A DNA stretch of 64,000 nucleotides from Poriferisodalis sp965208555 (GCF_965208555.1 NZ_OZ242342.1:2170001-2234000), one strand, 5' to 3'; shown: positions 8,528 to 17,947, numbered from the stretch's first letter. Numbers and translations: made by a program. Notes: generated by a model from the sequence alone, not told the origin.

Positions 8528-10087
8528 CTGCCGCTCGCCGGTGAACAGCATGGCGAGGCCGAGGTCGTTGGCCCGGGCGATCACGTCGTCGTCTCGCAGG
8601 GCGCCGCCGGGCTGCACCACCACTGCCACGCCGGCCTCGGCAGCGGCTTCGACGCCGTCAGGGAAGGGGTAGAACGCATCGCTGGCGCAGGCCCCGCCCG
8701 CCGCCCGCCCGTCCGCCTTCGCGGCGGCGAGCTGGCCCGACTCCACCCGGTTCTGCTGGCCGGCGCCGATGCCCCACGCCGTGCGGTCTCGCGCCAGCAC
8801 GATCGCATTCGACGTCACGTGACCGCAGACCCGCCAGGCGAAACGGGCGTCGGCCCGCTCGCTCGCGGTCGGCTGGCGCTGGGTCACCACCTGCCAGTCC
8901 CCGGGCGCCGACGCGAACGTGTGCGGCGACTGCACCAGCCAGCCGCCGTTGATCTGCCGCAGCGAGATGCCGGTCTCATCGGGCCGCGGCGCCTCCAGCA
9001 CCCGGGTGTTGCGGCGTTTCGCCTCGAGCCGCTCCACCACGCCGTCCTCGTAGCCGGGCGCGATGATCAAGTCGGCCTGCGCCGCTGCCTCGATGCGCTC
9101 GACCGTGTCGAGATCGACGATCTTGTTGAACGCCACGATCCCGCCGAATGCCGAGCGGGCATCGCAGTCGTAGGCCCGTTGGTATACATCGGCCAGGTCG
9201 TCGCCCGCCGCCGCACCGCACGGGTTGGCGTGCTTCACGATCACCACCGCCGAAGAGCCCTCGGCATCGCCGAGGTCGTGCACGATCCGCCACGCCGCGT
9301 CGGCATCGAAGAAGTTCAGGTAGCTGAGCGCCAGCCCGCCGTGCTGGTAGGCGTGGTCCCACCACGTCGACCCGCCGACCGGCCGGTAACGGGCACCGAG
9401 GTGGTGCGGGTTCTCGCCGTAGCGGCACTCGTCCACCCGTTCCAGCGCCAGGTGCACGGTCGGCGGCAGGGGAGTGGGCTCGGGCGATGCCCCGCCCGCC
9501 GGCGACGCCTCGATCTCGCCATCGCCGGCCGGCTCGTCCAGCCAGCTCACGATCGCCGCGTCGTAGGCGGCCGTGTGGGCGAAGGCCGCCCGGGCCAGCC
9601 GCCGCCGCATCGCCGCGCCCAGCGCACCCGATTCCTCCAGCTCCGCCAGCACCGGCTCGTAGTCGGCCGGGTTCACCACCACGCCCACACCGCCGTCATC
9701 GTCGCCGTGGTTCTTCGCGGCCGCCCGCACCATCGCCGGCCCGCCGATGTCGATCAGCTCGGGACCGGGGTCGGACTGGAACGGGTACAGGTTGCAGACC
9801 ACCAGGTCGATGGCCGCGATGCCGTGCTCGTCCAGCGACGCCAGGTGCGCCGGTTTCGAGCGGTCGGCCAGGATCCCGCCGTGGATGCGCGGGTGCAGCG
9901 TCTTCACCCGCCCGTCCAGCATCTCGGGGCTGCCGGTGACGTCTTCCACCGCCAGCACCGGCACGCCGGCTTCGGCCAGCGCGGCAGCCGTCCCGCCGCT
10001 CGAGGCGATCTCCCACCCGAGGCCCGACAGCCGGGTGGCGAAGTCCACCACGCCCGTCTTGTCCCACACCGAGATCAACGCCCTCAT
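8516..10087 (-). CDS. purH: Bifunctional AICAR transformylase / IMP cyclohydrolase
   Basis: Catalyses the last two steps of IMP synthesis in the cytoplasm, taking a formyl group from 10-formyl-THF. The 523 residues match the family length: N-terminal MGS-like cyclohydrolase domain (ALISVWDKTG, SSGGTA, GRVKTLHPRIHGGIL, DLVVCNLYPF) and C-terminal AICARFT domain with the RYGENPHH motif and K-H-x-N-P-C-G (VKHANPCG) active-site segment. Its ATG overlaps the purN stop by 4 bases, so purN-purH form an operon. The 3' end lies inside a hairpin repeat. Confidence 0.97.
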   Translation of the reverse strand: MRALISVWDKTGVVDFATRLSGLGWEIASSGGTAAALAEAGVPVLAVEDVTGSPEMLDGRVKTLHPRIHGGILADRSKPAHLASLDEHGIAAIDLVVCNLYPFQSDPGPELIDIGGPAMVRAAAKNHGDDDGGVGVVVNPADYEPVLAELEESGALGAAMRRRLARAAFAHTAAYDAAIVSWLDEPAGDGEIEASPAGGASPEPTPLPPTVHLALERVDECRYGENPHHLGARYRPVGGSTWWDHAYQHGGLALSYLNFFDADAAWRIVHDLGDAEGSSAVVIVKHANPCGAAAGDDLADVYQRAYDCDARSAFGGIVAFNKIVDLDTVERIEAAAQADLIIAPGYEDGVVERLEAKRRNTRVLEAPRPDETGISLRQINGGWLVQSPHTFASAPGDWQVVTQRQPTASERADARFAWRVCGHVTSNAIVLARDRTAWGIGAGQQNRVESGQLAAAKADGRAAGGACASDAFYPFPDGVEAAAEAGVAVVVQPGGALRDDDVIARANDLGLAMLFTGERQFRH

Positions 10088-10749
10088 CGGGTCTGTCCTT
10101 CCTGTCTGCCGCTGGGATCGACTTCTCCGCAGGCATCATCGCCTGCCGTCTCTCCGGCGCAGCGTTCCAGGAACGCCGCAATCGTCGCCGGGTAGAGCTC
10201 GCGTTCTACTGCCTTGATGCGCTCGTGCAGCGTTGCCTCGTCGTCACCCGCCAGCACCGGCACCGCTCGCTGTGCCAGCACCGGGCCGGCATCCACCTCG
10301 GGAATCGCCACGTGCACGGTGCAGCCCGACTCGGCGGCCCCGGCGTCCAGCGCGTCGCGCACGGCATGCCAGCCAGGAAATGCAGGCAGCAGCGACGGGT
10401 GCGTGTTCAGCACCCGGCCGCGGTAGCGCCCGCCGCCCCATTCGAAGAACGACCCGTCCAGCACGGTGCCGAAGCCGGCCATCGCCACCACGTCGACGCC
10501 CCGCCCGTCCAGCACCGCAGCCAGGTCGCAGCTGTAGCCCATGCGGTCGAAGCGCCGCCGCCGAGCCTCACCGCCGTCGCCGGCCGTCCACTCCGCACGT
10601 TCCACCAGCATGGTCTCGATCCCAGCATCGGCGGCAATCGCGAGCCCGCGGCACGGTCGATCGGCCCCCACGACATCGACGGGAAGCCCCACGCCGAGCA
10701 TCGCTTCGAGGATCGATCCGGTTCCAGAAACCAGCACCGCCAGCCGCAC
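10084..10749 (-). CDS. purN: Phosphoribosylglycinamide formyltransferase
   Basis: Transfers formyl from 10-formyl-THF to GAR in purine synthesis. GTG 10749 gives a 221-residue protein that starts at the family's first strand (VRLAVLVSGTGS). Active-site features are N and H of LNTHPSLLPAFPG and the aspartate of VDAGP; GCTVHVAIPEVDAGPVLAQ is diagnostic. The longer frame upstream overlaps the divergent UPF0182 gene and is not supported. It contains a short insertion (GDGGEARRRR region) relative to typical PurN. It is divergent from the UPF0182 gene, leaving an 83-base promoter region. Confidence 0.94.
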   Translation of the reverse strand: MRLAVLVSGTGSILEAMLGVGLPVDVVGADRPCRGLAIAADAGIETMLVERAEWTAGDGGEARRRRFDRMGYSCDLAAVLDGRGVDVVAMAGFGTVLDGSFFEWGGGRYRGRVLNTHPSLLPAFPGWHAVRDALDAGAAESGCTVHVAIPEVDAGPVLAQRAVPVLAGDDEATLHERIKAVERELYPATIAAFLERCAGETAGDDACGEVDPSGRQEGQTR

Positions 10750-10832
10750 GGCGCCGAACCTACGCGCCCCGCCCGCCCGCGGCGCGGTCCGCCGGCTGCT
10801 GCGCCCGCGCTCCCCAGTAGCCTCGCTGCCGT

Positions 10833-13800
10833 ATGCGTCCGCCCGAGGACATGCCGCCTCCGTCGTCAGAGCCGCCAGGGGGCCCCCAAGGCCCTCAAGG
10901 CCCCCAGCGACCCCAAGGTCCCGGCGGCCCCAGCCGGATGCCACGCCGCCCCCGCGGCCTCACCCGGTTCCGCCTGATCATCGGCATCATCGTCGCGGCG
11001 GGCCTGATCCTGCTGTTCTCCATCCGGGGCCTCGCCGGCTTCTGGACCGACTACCTGTGGTTCGACAGCCTCGGCTACGCCTCGGTGTGGTGGAAGGTGC
11101 TGTGGGCCAAGATCGGCCTCGGCCTGCTGTTCACGGCGATCTTCTTCGTTCTGCTGTGGGTGAACCTGTTCATCGCCGAACGGCTCGCCGCGCGCGCCAC
11201 GCCCACAGGACCGGCCGAGGACATCGCCGCCCGCTGGCACCAGATTTCCCGCCGCCGTCGCGCGCTCATCCGCATCGGCGTCTCGCTGCTCCTCGCCTTC
11301 ATGGTCGGCACCGGCGTGTCGGGCCAGTGGGAGTCGTGGCTGTTCTTCATCAACGCCACCGACTTCGGCCTCACCGACCCGCAGTTCGGCCGCGACATCG
11401 GCTTTTACGTCTTCCGCCTGCCGTTCTTCAACTTCCTGGTCGGCTGGGCGTTCGCCGCCGTGCTGGTGACGTTCATCTTCACCACCATCTGGCACTACCT
11501 GAACGGCGCCATCCGGGTGCAGGCCCCCGCCGGCAGCCGGGTGCAGCCGCAGGTGAAGGCGCATCTGTCGCTGTTGCTGGGCCTGCTGGCGCTTATCAAG
11601 GCGGTGGGCTACTACTTCGACCAGTTCGAGCTGACGCTGTCCACCCGGGGCTTCGTCGACGGCGCCACCTACACCGACGTGAACGCTCAGCTGCCGGTGC
11701 TGCGGCTGCTGATGGTGATCAGCCTGTTCAGCTTCCTGCTGCTGGTGGTGAACATCTGGCGGCGCGGTTTCACCTACCCGGTGATCGCCGTGGCGCTGTG
11801 GGTGGTGATCGCTGGCCTGGCGGGCGCGGCGTACCCCGCCATCGTGCAGCGCTTCCAGGTGGAGCCTTCGGAGTCCACCCGCGAGGCGCCCTATATCGAG
11901 CGCAACATCGAGATGACCCGCATAGCGCTCGATCTCGACGATGTCACCACCAGCGAATTCGACTACGAACCCGAGCTCACCGCTACCGACATCGAGAACA
12001 ACTTCGACACGGTGCGCAACGTGCGGCTGCTCGACCCCGCCGTCATGCAGGACACGTTCCAGCAGACCCAGGGCATCAAGAGCTTCTACGACTTCCGCGA
12101 CATCGACGTGGACCGATACGAGATCGACGGCCAGGTCACCCAGATCGTGCTGTCGGCCCGTGAGCTGCGCCCCACCGAGCTGCCCACCGACACCTGGGAG
12201 ACCGAGCACGTCGCCTACACCCACGGCTACGGCGTGGCTGCCGCGCCGGCCAACGGGGTCGACGCCAACGGCCGCCCGGCGTACGCGCTGGGCGACATTC
12301 CGGGGGTGACGTCGCCGGGCGCGGAGGCGCTCGAGCTCGACGAGCCGGGCCTGTACGTGGGCGAGGACTTGCAGGGCTACGCCATCGTGGGCGCCCAGCG
12401 GGCCGAGGTCGACTTCCAGGACGACGACGACCGCACCGAGACCACCCGCTACGACGGCGCAGACGGGGTGGGCATCGGCGGCTTCTTCCGCCGCCTGGCG
12501 TTCGCGGTGCGCTTCGCGGAGCCGAACCTGCTGGTGTCGGGCGAGATCCAGGGCGAGAGCCGGATCCTCTACAACCGCGACATCACCCAGCGGGTTGAGC
12601 TGCTGGCGCCGTTCCTGTCCTACGACAACGACCCCTACCCGGTCGTGCTCGACGGGAAGGTGAAGTGGGTGCTCGACGCGTACACCACCACCACGCAGTT
12701 CCCGTACGCGCAGCGCACCAATTCCCGGGCGGCCACGCTGGGCAGCGACCTGCGCGACCCGTTCAACTACGTGCGGAACTCGGTGAAGGCCGTGGTGGAT
12801 GCGCACGACGGCACGGTCACGTTCTATGTGGTGGACCGCAGCGACCCGATCGTGCAGTCGTACATCAAGCAGTTCCCCGATCTGTTCTCCGAGGAAGAGC
12901 CCCCGGCCGAGCTGCAGGAGCACTTCCGCTATCCCGAGGATCTGTTCCGGGTGCAGACCGATGCGTGGGGCCGCTACCGCCTGAGCGACCCGTCGGAGTT
13001 CTACGACGCTGCGGGTGCGTGGGCAGTGGCGCAGGACCCGGGCGACTCCATCGGCCAGACCACGGTGGAGACAGTGCGCGACGAGACCACCGGGCAGGTG
13101 ATCGCCACGGTCGAGGCCCGCATCTCGCCGCAGTACCTGCTGTTCCGATTGCCGGGCGACGATGCTGCGTCGTTCGTGATCTTCCGGCCGTTCGTGCCGT
13201 TCTCCGAGGACGATTCTCGCAAGAACCTCGAAGGCTTCATGGTGGTCCACAACGACCCGGATCGCTATGGCGACATCGAGGTGTTCGAGATCCGATCGGA
13301 TCAGCCGATCGACGGTCCTGCGCTGTTCAACTCGAACATCCAGACCGAGGAGGAGATCTCCGAGCGGCTGACGCTGCTGAACCAGAACGGTTCGGTGGTG
13401 CGGCCCGGCAACCTGCTGCTGATCCCGGTGGAGAACTCGTTGCTGTACGTGCGGCCGCTGTTCATCGCGGCCACCGGGCCGACGGCGGTGCCCGAGCTGC
13501 AGCTGGTGATTGCAGGCATCGGTTCGAATGTGGTGATCTCCGAGACGTTCGAAGGAGCGCTCGAGAAGGCCATCGGCGCCAGCATCGACATCGGCAACGG
13601 GACGGTGCGCCAACCCGAGCGAACGCCCGATGCGCCCGCTACCGAAGACGAAGCGCCGGCTGCCGCCGAGCCCGACGATGCAGCCGACGACGAACCGGCG
13701 ACGACGCCCGATACCGACGACGTGGGCGACCTGCTCGAGCGTGCCGCCAGGGCGTTCGAGCGTGCCGACGTCGCGCTGCGCGAGGGCGACCTGGCCGCTT

Positions 13801-13877
13801 ACCAGGAGGCCGTCGACGAGGCCGAGCGCCTCATCGCCCGAGCCGCCCGCATCCTCGAACAAGCCGCCACCGGTTAA
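10833..13877 (+). CDS. UPF0182-family integral membrane protein
   Basis: A 1014-residue protein of the UPF0182 (COG1615) family, common in actinobacteria and of unknown function. A proline/glutamine-rich cytoplasmic tail (1-50) precedes about seven membrane segments spread over residues 50-340; a large soluble, presumably extracytoplasmic, domain follows to about 930. The C-terminus has an acidic Ala/Asp/Pro linker (about 930-970) and a short helical, coiled-coil-like end (LLERAARAFERAD...). ATG 10833 is the only sensible start. Divergent from purN and ending about 75 bases before the initiator tRNA. No enzymatic motif is seen. Confidence 0.93.
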   Translation: MRPPEDMPPPSSEPPGGPQGPQGPQRPQGPGGPSRMPRRPRGLTRFRLIIGIIVAAGLILLFSIRGLAGFWTDYLWFDSLGYASVWWKVLWAKIGLGLLFTAIFFVLLWVNLFIAERLAARATPTGPAEDIAARWHQISRRRRALIRIGVSLLLAFMVGTGVSGQWESWLFFINATDFGLTDPQFGRDIGFYVFRLPFFNFLVGWAFAAVLVTFIFTTIWHYLNGAIRVQAPAGSRVQPQVKAHLSLLLGLLALIKAVGYYFDQFELTLSTRGFVDGATYTDVNAQLPVLRLLMVISLFSFLLLVVNIWRRGFTYPVIAVALWVVIAGLAGAAYPAIVQRFQVEPSESTREAPYIERNIEMTRIALDLDDVTTSEFDYEPELTATDIENNFDTVRNVRLLDPAVMQDTFQQTQGIKSFYDFRDIDVDRYEIDGQVTQIVLSARELRPTELPTDTWETEHVAYTHGYGVAAAPANGVDANGRPAYALGDIPGVTSPGAEALELDEPGLYVGEDLQGYAIVGAQRAEVDFQDDDDRTETTRYDGADGVGIGGFFRRLAFAVRFAEPNLLVSGEIQGESRILYNRDITQRVELLAPFLSYDNDPYPVVLDGKVKWVLDAYTTTTQFPYAQRTNSRAATLGSDLRDPFNYVRNSVKAVVDAHDGTVTFYVVDRSDPIVQSYIKQFPDLFSEEEPPAELQEHFRYPEDLFRVQTDAWGRYRLSDPSEFYDAAGAWAVAQDPGDSIGQTTVETVRDETTGQVIATVEARISPQYLLFRLPGDDAASFVIFRPFVPFSEDDSRKNLEGFMVVHNDPDRYGDIEVFEIRSDQPIDGPALFNSNIQTEEEISERLTLLNQNGSVVRPGNLLLIPVENSLLYVRPLFIAATGPTAVPELQLVIAGIGSNVVISETFEGALEKAIGASIDIGNGTVRQPERTPDAPATEDEAPAAAEPDDAADDEPATTPDTDDVGDLLERAARAFERADVALREGDLAAYQEAVDEAERLIARAARILEQAATG

Positions 13878-13951
13878 GCGGCCGTCCGCCGTCGCGCGCC
13901 GACCCTGCCTTGCCGGTCGCGAAGGACCGCTGGTAGTGTGATCGTTCTCGC

Positions 13952-14028
13952 CGCGGGGTGGAGCAGTCTGGAAGCTCGTCGGGCTCATAACCCGAAGGTC
14001 GCAGGTTCAAATCCTGCCCCCGCCACCA
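13952..14028 (+). tRNA. Initiator tRNA-fMet (CAT)
   Basis: 77 nt including encoded CCA. Anticodon loop CTCATAA, three G:C pairs closing the anticodon stem (GGG/CCC) and A11:T24 in the D stem are initiator hallmarks. Position 1 is C and position 72 is C, so the end is a C1-C72 mismatch rather than the E. coli C1-A72; an unpaired 1:72 position is itself the initiator feature. All other stems pair fully. The tRNA lies at the left edge of the variable island. Confidence 0.95.
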
Positions 14029-14073
14029 CGGGGTCTTGGCCAGTGCACCCCAATTGTGTTGGCCAGTTCGACC

Positions 14074-14100
14074 AGAAGCGGGCCGATTCGGCCCGTTTCT
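14074..14100 (+). terminator. Rho-independent-like terminator after tRNA-fMet
   Basis: GC-rich inverted repeat (CGGGCCGA / TTCGGCCCG) flanked by AGAA and TTTCT, 46 bases after the tRNA. The short T-run after the stem suits termination of the tRNA transcript on the plus strand. Confidence 0.65.
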
Positions 14101-14187
14101 GCGCGTTTCGGCACCGATTTCGGGCTTGTTGACGTATTGATTTGCCGGCTGGCGTCCGACGGGCCGCGAGCTGGGTGCGGACGAGCG

Positions 14188-14225
14188 CGATGAGGCAGAC
14201 GGCTTCGGGGCCGTCTGCCTCATCG
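14188..14225. repeat. Perfect 16-bp-stem hairpin downstream of the transposase
   Basis: Arms 14188-14203 and 14210-14225 are exact inverse complements with a 6-base loop (TTCGGG). It ends 16 bases from the transposase stop. It could be the transposase terminator or a structural end of the mobile unit; no T-run is present on either strand, which weakens the simple terminator reading. Confidence 0.6.
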
Positions 14226-14241
14226 GGATGCTTCTATGGCG

Positions 14242-15957
14242 CTATGTGGGTGGTGGCGGGCGTGCGGGGGAGTCGGGTGCCTCTCCGGCTGGCGGGGTCG
14301 ACGTTGGTTGGTCGGTGTCTTCGAGCTGTTCTGGTGTGTCGGTTGCGGGGCGTGATTTCTTCGCGGCCCGTCGAGCCTGCTTGGCGGCCTTGAGCTCTTC
14401 TTCGCTCTTGCGGGTGAGCTTGAGGTTGTAGGAGACGCATCGTGCGAGGCACATGATGTGGCGTGCTGCGCTGCCCATGATGCGGTTGACCTTCTTGGAG
14501 AGGCCGTTCTCGTCTTTGATCTGGGAGAAGATGTTCTCGGAGGGGTTGCGCTGTCCGTAGACCTGGTCGTGCAGCGGTGTGCCCCACGGTGGCCACTGGA
14601 AGTAGTCGAGATTCTCGACGGCGGCGGTGATGAGTCCTTGGTGGAGGAGTTCTTGGGGGAGGTCCTTGAAGATTCTGGTGAGGTCCGCCGGCGGCGGGTA
14701 CAGGGGTCGTCCCTCCGGCCCGGTGTGCTGGTCGGGGTCGATGTTGAGCCGTCCGTCTCGGCTGGGCGACGAGAGTTTCTTGGCGCCGCCGTCGAGGTGC
14801 TCGTGGACGGTCAGCGCGAATCGTCGAGCTCGCTCGGTGTAGAAGTCCTGGAGCTCCTTGCCCTTGAGCTCGGGAGGCGGCTTGCGCCAGTTGGGCGGGG
14901 TGCAGGCGTGCAGGAGGGTTCCGGCGTGGAGGAACGCTGGGTAGCCGCTGGGGCCGAGCCGGACGGGCTTGACGCTGGTGCGTGTCGGTTCCTTGTAGTC
15001 CATGGCGATGTCGATGTTCATGGTGTGGATCGGGCGGTTGAAGCTCGGTCCGAGCTGGCTGTAGCCGCGGTCCACGACGAGCTTTGAGATGTTCGGGCAC
15101 AGGTGAAGTGCGTCTTCCATGGCGTCGATGCCCGTCTTGGCGACGTTCGCGGTGGCGGTCTCGAAGATCAGCGACACCACATATGGCGGCACGGCGGGGC
15201 CGAACTTCACTCGTTTGGTGCTGCGGGTGAGGTGCCAGGGCCTCACTGCGATGCATGTTGTGAGCATGTAGCCGTAATAGCCTCCCGGCTCGCGCTCTGA
15301 GTTGCCGCTGCAATGGCCGTGGGTCGCGTCGGGGTCCAGGCCGTGTCCGCCGTGCCCGTCGGGGCGTTTGCCGTTGGCCCATGAGGACACGGCGGTCGCG
15401 TCCATGGCGACGTTCTCGACCATTCGGGTGATGCGCGGCCGCACCGATGCGCGGATGACCGCAGCGGTGAACCAGCGCAGGTCGCAGTGGGTGCCGTCCT
15501 CGTCGGTCCATCCGTCGTGCAGGGCTTTCTCGAGACGTCTGGATTGCTTGGCCACGACGTAGTAGGAGATGGGTTTGAGCAGCGTGTCCAGCGGCTGCAC
15601 GCCGAGGTCAACGGCGTCCTGGGGTTCCAGGCTCGCCAAGAAATTCGCGACGTGTGTGCGCCAGTAGGTGGCCCATTCGCCGATGACGTAGAACTTCGAG
15701 ATGAGCAGCGTGCTCACGGTCAGGCGAGACGCGGGTCCGCTGCGCCGCAGCCTGCGCTCGAGATAGGGCAGCACGCCTGCTGACTCGAACATCACCTTGA
15801 GCCTGCGGATCTGGCGGGGGTCGGGCCTCTTGCAGAACACCGTGGACTGGGGATGGCCCGGAGGCTCTTGGTGCGCCTTCAGCCGGCGCACGATCTCCTC
15901 GGCCGTGAGCTTGCCGGCCGCGGGATCTCGCTTCGGCGTTGTCACCCGGCGGCTCAT
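14242..15957 (-). CDS. DDE-type transposase
   Basis: A 571-residue transposase with an apparent intact DDE triad: D186 (MDATAVSSW), D296 (VVDRGYS) and E474 (NPSENIFSQIKD), followed by a helical C-terminal region (RHIMCLARCVSYNLKL) and a charged tail. The N-terminal 100 residues are basic and probably bind DNA. I could not assign the IS family with confidence; the layout is IS4/IS1182-like. ATG 15957 overlaps the stop of the upstream recombinase-like gene by 4 bases, so the two are made together. The much longer frame extending upstream to 16821 only overprints that neighbour. Confidence 0.82.
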   Translation of the reverse strand: MSRRVTTPKRDPAAGKLTAEEIVRRLKAHQEPPGHPQSTVFCKRPDPRQIRRLKVMFESAGVLPYLERRLRRSGPASRLTVSTLLISKFYVIGEWATYWRTHVANFLASLEPQDAVDLGVQPLDTLLKPISYYVVAKQSRRLEKALHDGWTDEDGTHCDLRWFTAAVIRASVRPRITRMVENVAMDATAVSSWANGKRPDGHGGHGLDPDATHGHCSGNSEREPGGYYGYMLTTCIAVRPWHLTRSTKRVKFGPAVPPYVVSLIFETATANVAKTGIDAMEDALHLCPNISKLVVDRGYSQLGPSFNRPIHTMNIDIAMDYKEPTRTSVKPVRLGPSGYPAFLHAGTLLHACTPPNWRKPPPELKGKELQDFYTERARRFALTVHEHLDGGAKKLSSPSRDGRLNIDPDQHTGPEGRPLYPPPADLTRIFKDLPQELLHQGLITAAVENLDYFQWPPWGTPLHDQVYGQRNPSENIFSQIKDENGLSKKVNRIMGSAARHIMCLARCVSYNLKLTRKSEEELKAAKQARRAAKKSRPATDTPEQLEDTDQPTSTPPAGEAPDSPARPPPPT

Positions 15958-17357
15958 GCTGCGAGTCCTCGGTTGGCCGCGTCGACGGCGTCGGCGGGGT
16001 CGGCGCAGTGGCTGAGCATCTGCTGGAGATAGGAGCCGGTGATCGGGCCGGCGATCTCGTTGAGGACGTCGAGCGGCGTGCCGGCGCGGATGTGCGCGCA
16101 CACGAACGTTGCCCGGGCGCGGTGCAGCTCCAGCCGCCCGAGTCCTGGGACGGCGAGCCGGGTCGCGACGTTGGAGGCAGCGGCGGGGCTGTCGCTGTCG
16201 AAGAACCGGTCCCCGCCGCACAGCTCGCTGGCCTCGAGAACCAGGTCGGTGTACGCGGCACGGACCGGGACGACCCGCGGCCGGTCCCGGTGCACCGTGA
16301 TGCCCAGCCGGCCCCCGTCGAGGCTCACCAGGTCGGCGGGGCCGCGGGAGTGGGATTCGGCGCCGCGCAGGCCCGCCCCCAGCGTCGCGGCGGTCAGCCA
16401 CAGCCGCTCGCATCTGAGCCTGCGGCCTGCCATCGCGGCCGATTCGCGGAACAGGAACTCGTCGACCGCCGAGTACGGCGCGGCGGCGTCTCTGGCCCCG
16501 ATGCGCTGCGGGCCGTCGGGCCACAGCTCGGGGCAGACCGCCCGGCCGACACGACGCAGCACGGAGCGGACCTGGGCACGCCATCCGTCGGACCAGCCGC
16601 GTGCCGGGTCCATCGCGAACGTCTCGACGTTGTGGGGGTGCAGCACATAGTCCGGATCTGTGGTGCCGAGCTCCGCTTCGGACCACAGCAGCGCGTCGGT
16701 CATGACCCGCAGCCACGTGACCGCGCTGGATGCCGTAGGCGGTCCGGCACGTGTCGCCCATTCGCGTGCGACCGCGAGCAGGGGAGTCGCAGCCCGCGAC
16801 CGCTCGTCGCTGGGGCACCACAGCTCGATGGTGAGAGCGACGCTGCCCGGATCACGGTCGCCGGCGCTGGCTCGACGTCGCTGCAGCGTGTCAGCGAAAC
16901 CGGCCATCGCACTGTCAGCCGAGATCAGTCCCGCAGCGACCGCGGCTCCCGCGACGCGTCGCGCAGCCCAGCGGCGCTGCTTCCTCGACAGCGACGACTG
17001 GCCCGGCCGCCGGCCTGTCACCGGATCAGCCCAGGCGCCGACACACCAGGCATCGATCATCTCGCGGGTCGCGTTCGCCCAACGGTCATCGGCAGCGCGC
17101 GCCAGGTATTCCAGGAGACTCTTCGCGAGCCACACCAGATTGCTCACCGTCGCCGGGCTCAGCCCTTCGGCTTCGCGCAACCTGGCGAGAATCAGCGAGG
17201 TCGACGCGCGGATGCTCCCGCGGGCAGCGACGCCGCCACACACGTCGCCGGTCTGGACGTCTGCCGTCTCCGGCGCCGACGCGTTCCCTCGGGCACGATC
17301 GGCTGCGATGCCGGTCACAGCAGCACCTCGGGGCCGCGCGCGGCCCGCCGATGGCAC
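15954..17357 (-). CDS. Tyrosine-recombinase-like protein, partner of the transposase
   Basis: A 467-residue protein with a helical N-terminal half (SAM-like core-binding region, about 60-270) and a C-terminal part that matches the tyrosine recombinase catalytic pattern in outline: R331 (GLRGAE), H412-x-x-R415 (LHRAR) and a candidate nucleophile Y443 (GSYLQQ), 31 residues after the histidine as in integrases. The usual GH box reads GP, so the domain is divergent and activity is uncertain. GTG 17357 is listed; GTG 17318 is also possible. Encoded upstream of and overlapping a DDE transposase, an unusual pairing. A strong inverted repeat lies 60 bases upstream of its start. Confidence 0.6.
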   Translation of the reverse strand: MPSAGRARPRGAAVTGIAADRARGNASAPETADVQTGDVCGGVAARGSIRASTSLILARLREAEGLSPATVSNLVWLAKSLLEYLARAADDRWANATREMIDAWCVGAWADPVTGRRPGQSSLSRKQRRWAARRVAGAAVAAGLISADSAMAGFADTLQRRRASAGDRDPGSVALTIELWCPSDERSRAATPLLAVAREWATRAGPPTASSAVTWLRVMTDALLWSEAELGTTDPDYVLHPHNVETFAMDPARGWSDGWRAQVRSVLRRVGRAVCPELWPDGPQRIGARDAAAPYSAVDEFLFRESAAMAGRRLRCERLWLTAATLGAGLRGAESHSRGPADLVSLDGGRLGITVHRDRPRVVPVRAAYTDLVLEASELCGGDRFFDSDSPAAASNVATRLAVPGLGRLELHRARATFVCAHIRAGTPLDVLNEIAGPITGSYLQQMLSHCADPADAVDAANRGLAA

Positions 17358-17416
17358 CTGGCGGTCCGCGCGGCCGCGTCGACGACGGATCTGTAAGTTC
17401 GCATTTCCTTGGGTTC

Positions 17417-17465
17417 AGCAGCCGCGGTGTCGCTCGCCGAAATGGCGACCGACACTGCGGCTGCT
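17417..17465. repeat. 22-bp imperfect inverted repeat upstream of the recombinase-like gene
   Basis: Arms 17417-17438 and 17444-17465 match at 20 of 22 positions with a 5-base spacer (GAAAT). Two long arms around a short spacer resemble a recombinase core site, but it could equally be a hairpin terminator or an element end. It is in a non-coding stretch, about 60 bases before the recombinase start. Confidence 0.6.
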
Positions 17466-17947
17466 ACCTAAGAGCCGTAGTCACGCTTCCCGACCTGGAG
17501 CATCGCGATTGCAAGGTGCGAACCCGATTTCCCAGTCCCCATGCGGCTAAACGCACGATTCGGAGCACTTGGCCCATAGGCGGATCGCGCGCGCACTTCG
17601 GTTCGATGCTCCTGGCCGCGAACGGCTCGAGGCTGCATGGAGACGATCGCGGCACGGAGCGCGGATACCGCCCCTCGCCGCAAGAACGGCGTCGTTTCGT
17701 GGCCCCAGAGAATTCGAATGGGAATCCACGTCGCTGATGCGCGCGACGTTGCGGGTCGAGGCATCGGACCCATGGCCTGCCTCGACTAAGCGGTGACCGC
17801 AGCCCGGGAGATGTGTGATTCCGGCTCGCCACTCGATATCGGCGGCGAGAACGATCCAGGCTCATCGCGCGAGAGACTGCTGGTGTTCGATGAACCGCAG
17901 AAAATGCCTCGCGGTGCTCGAGAGTTCGTCGTTATGGTCGCGGGACG
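17466..17947. other. Intergenic stretch, no gene recognised
   Basis: About 480 bases between the mobile unit and the zinc-ribbon gene. Reading frames here (both strands) give arginine/serine-rich translations with no family features, and I see no RNA gene. It may hold the promoter for the gene at 17948. Confidence 0.5.

Noticed and set aside
8465..10195. 576-residue plus-strand frame opposite purH
   Set aside because: Antisense shadow of purH with Arg/His/Pro-rich translation and no recognisable domain.
10866..13988. 1040-residue open frame on the minus strand opposite the UPF0182 gene
   Set aside because: It is a GC-bias shadow: low-complexity His/Gly/Arg-rich translation, no family features, fully antisense to a well-supported gene.
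15939..17396. 485-residue plus-strand frame opposite the recombinase-like gene
   Set aside because: The opposite strand carries the recombinase motifs and couples to the transposase; this frame has no domain.
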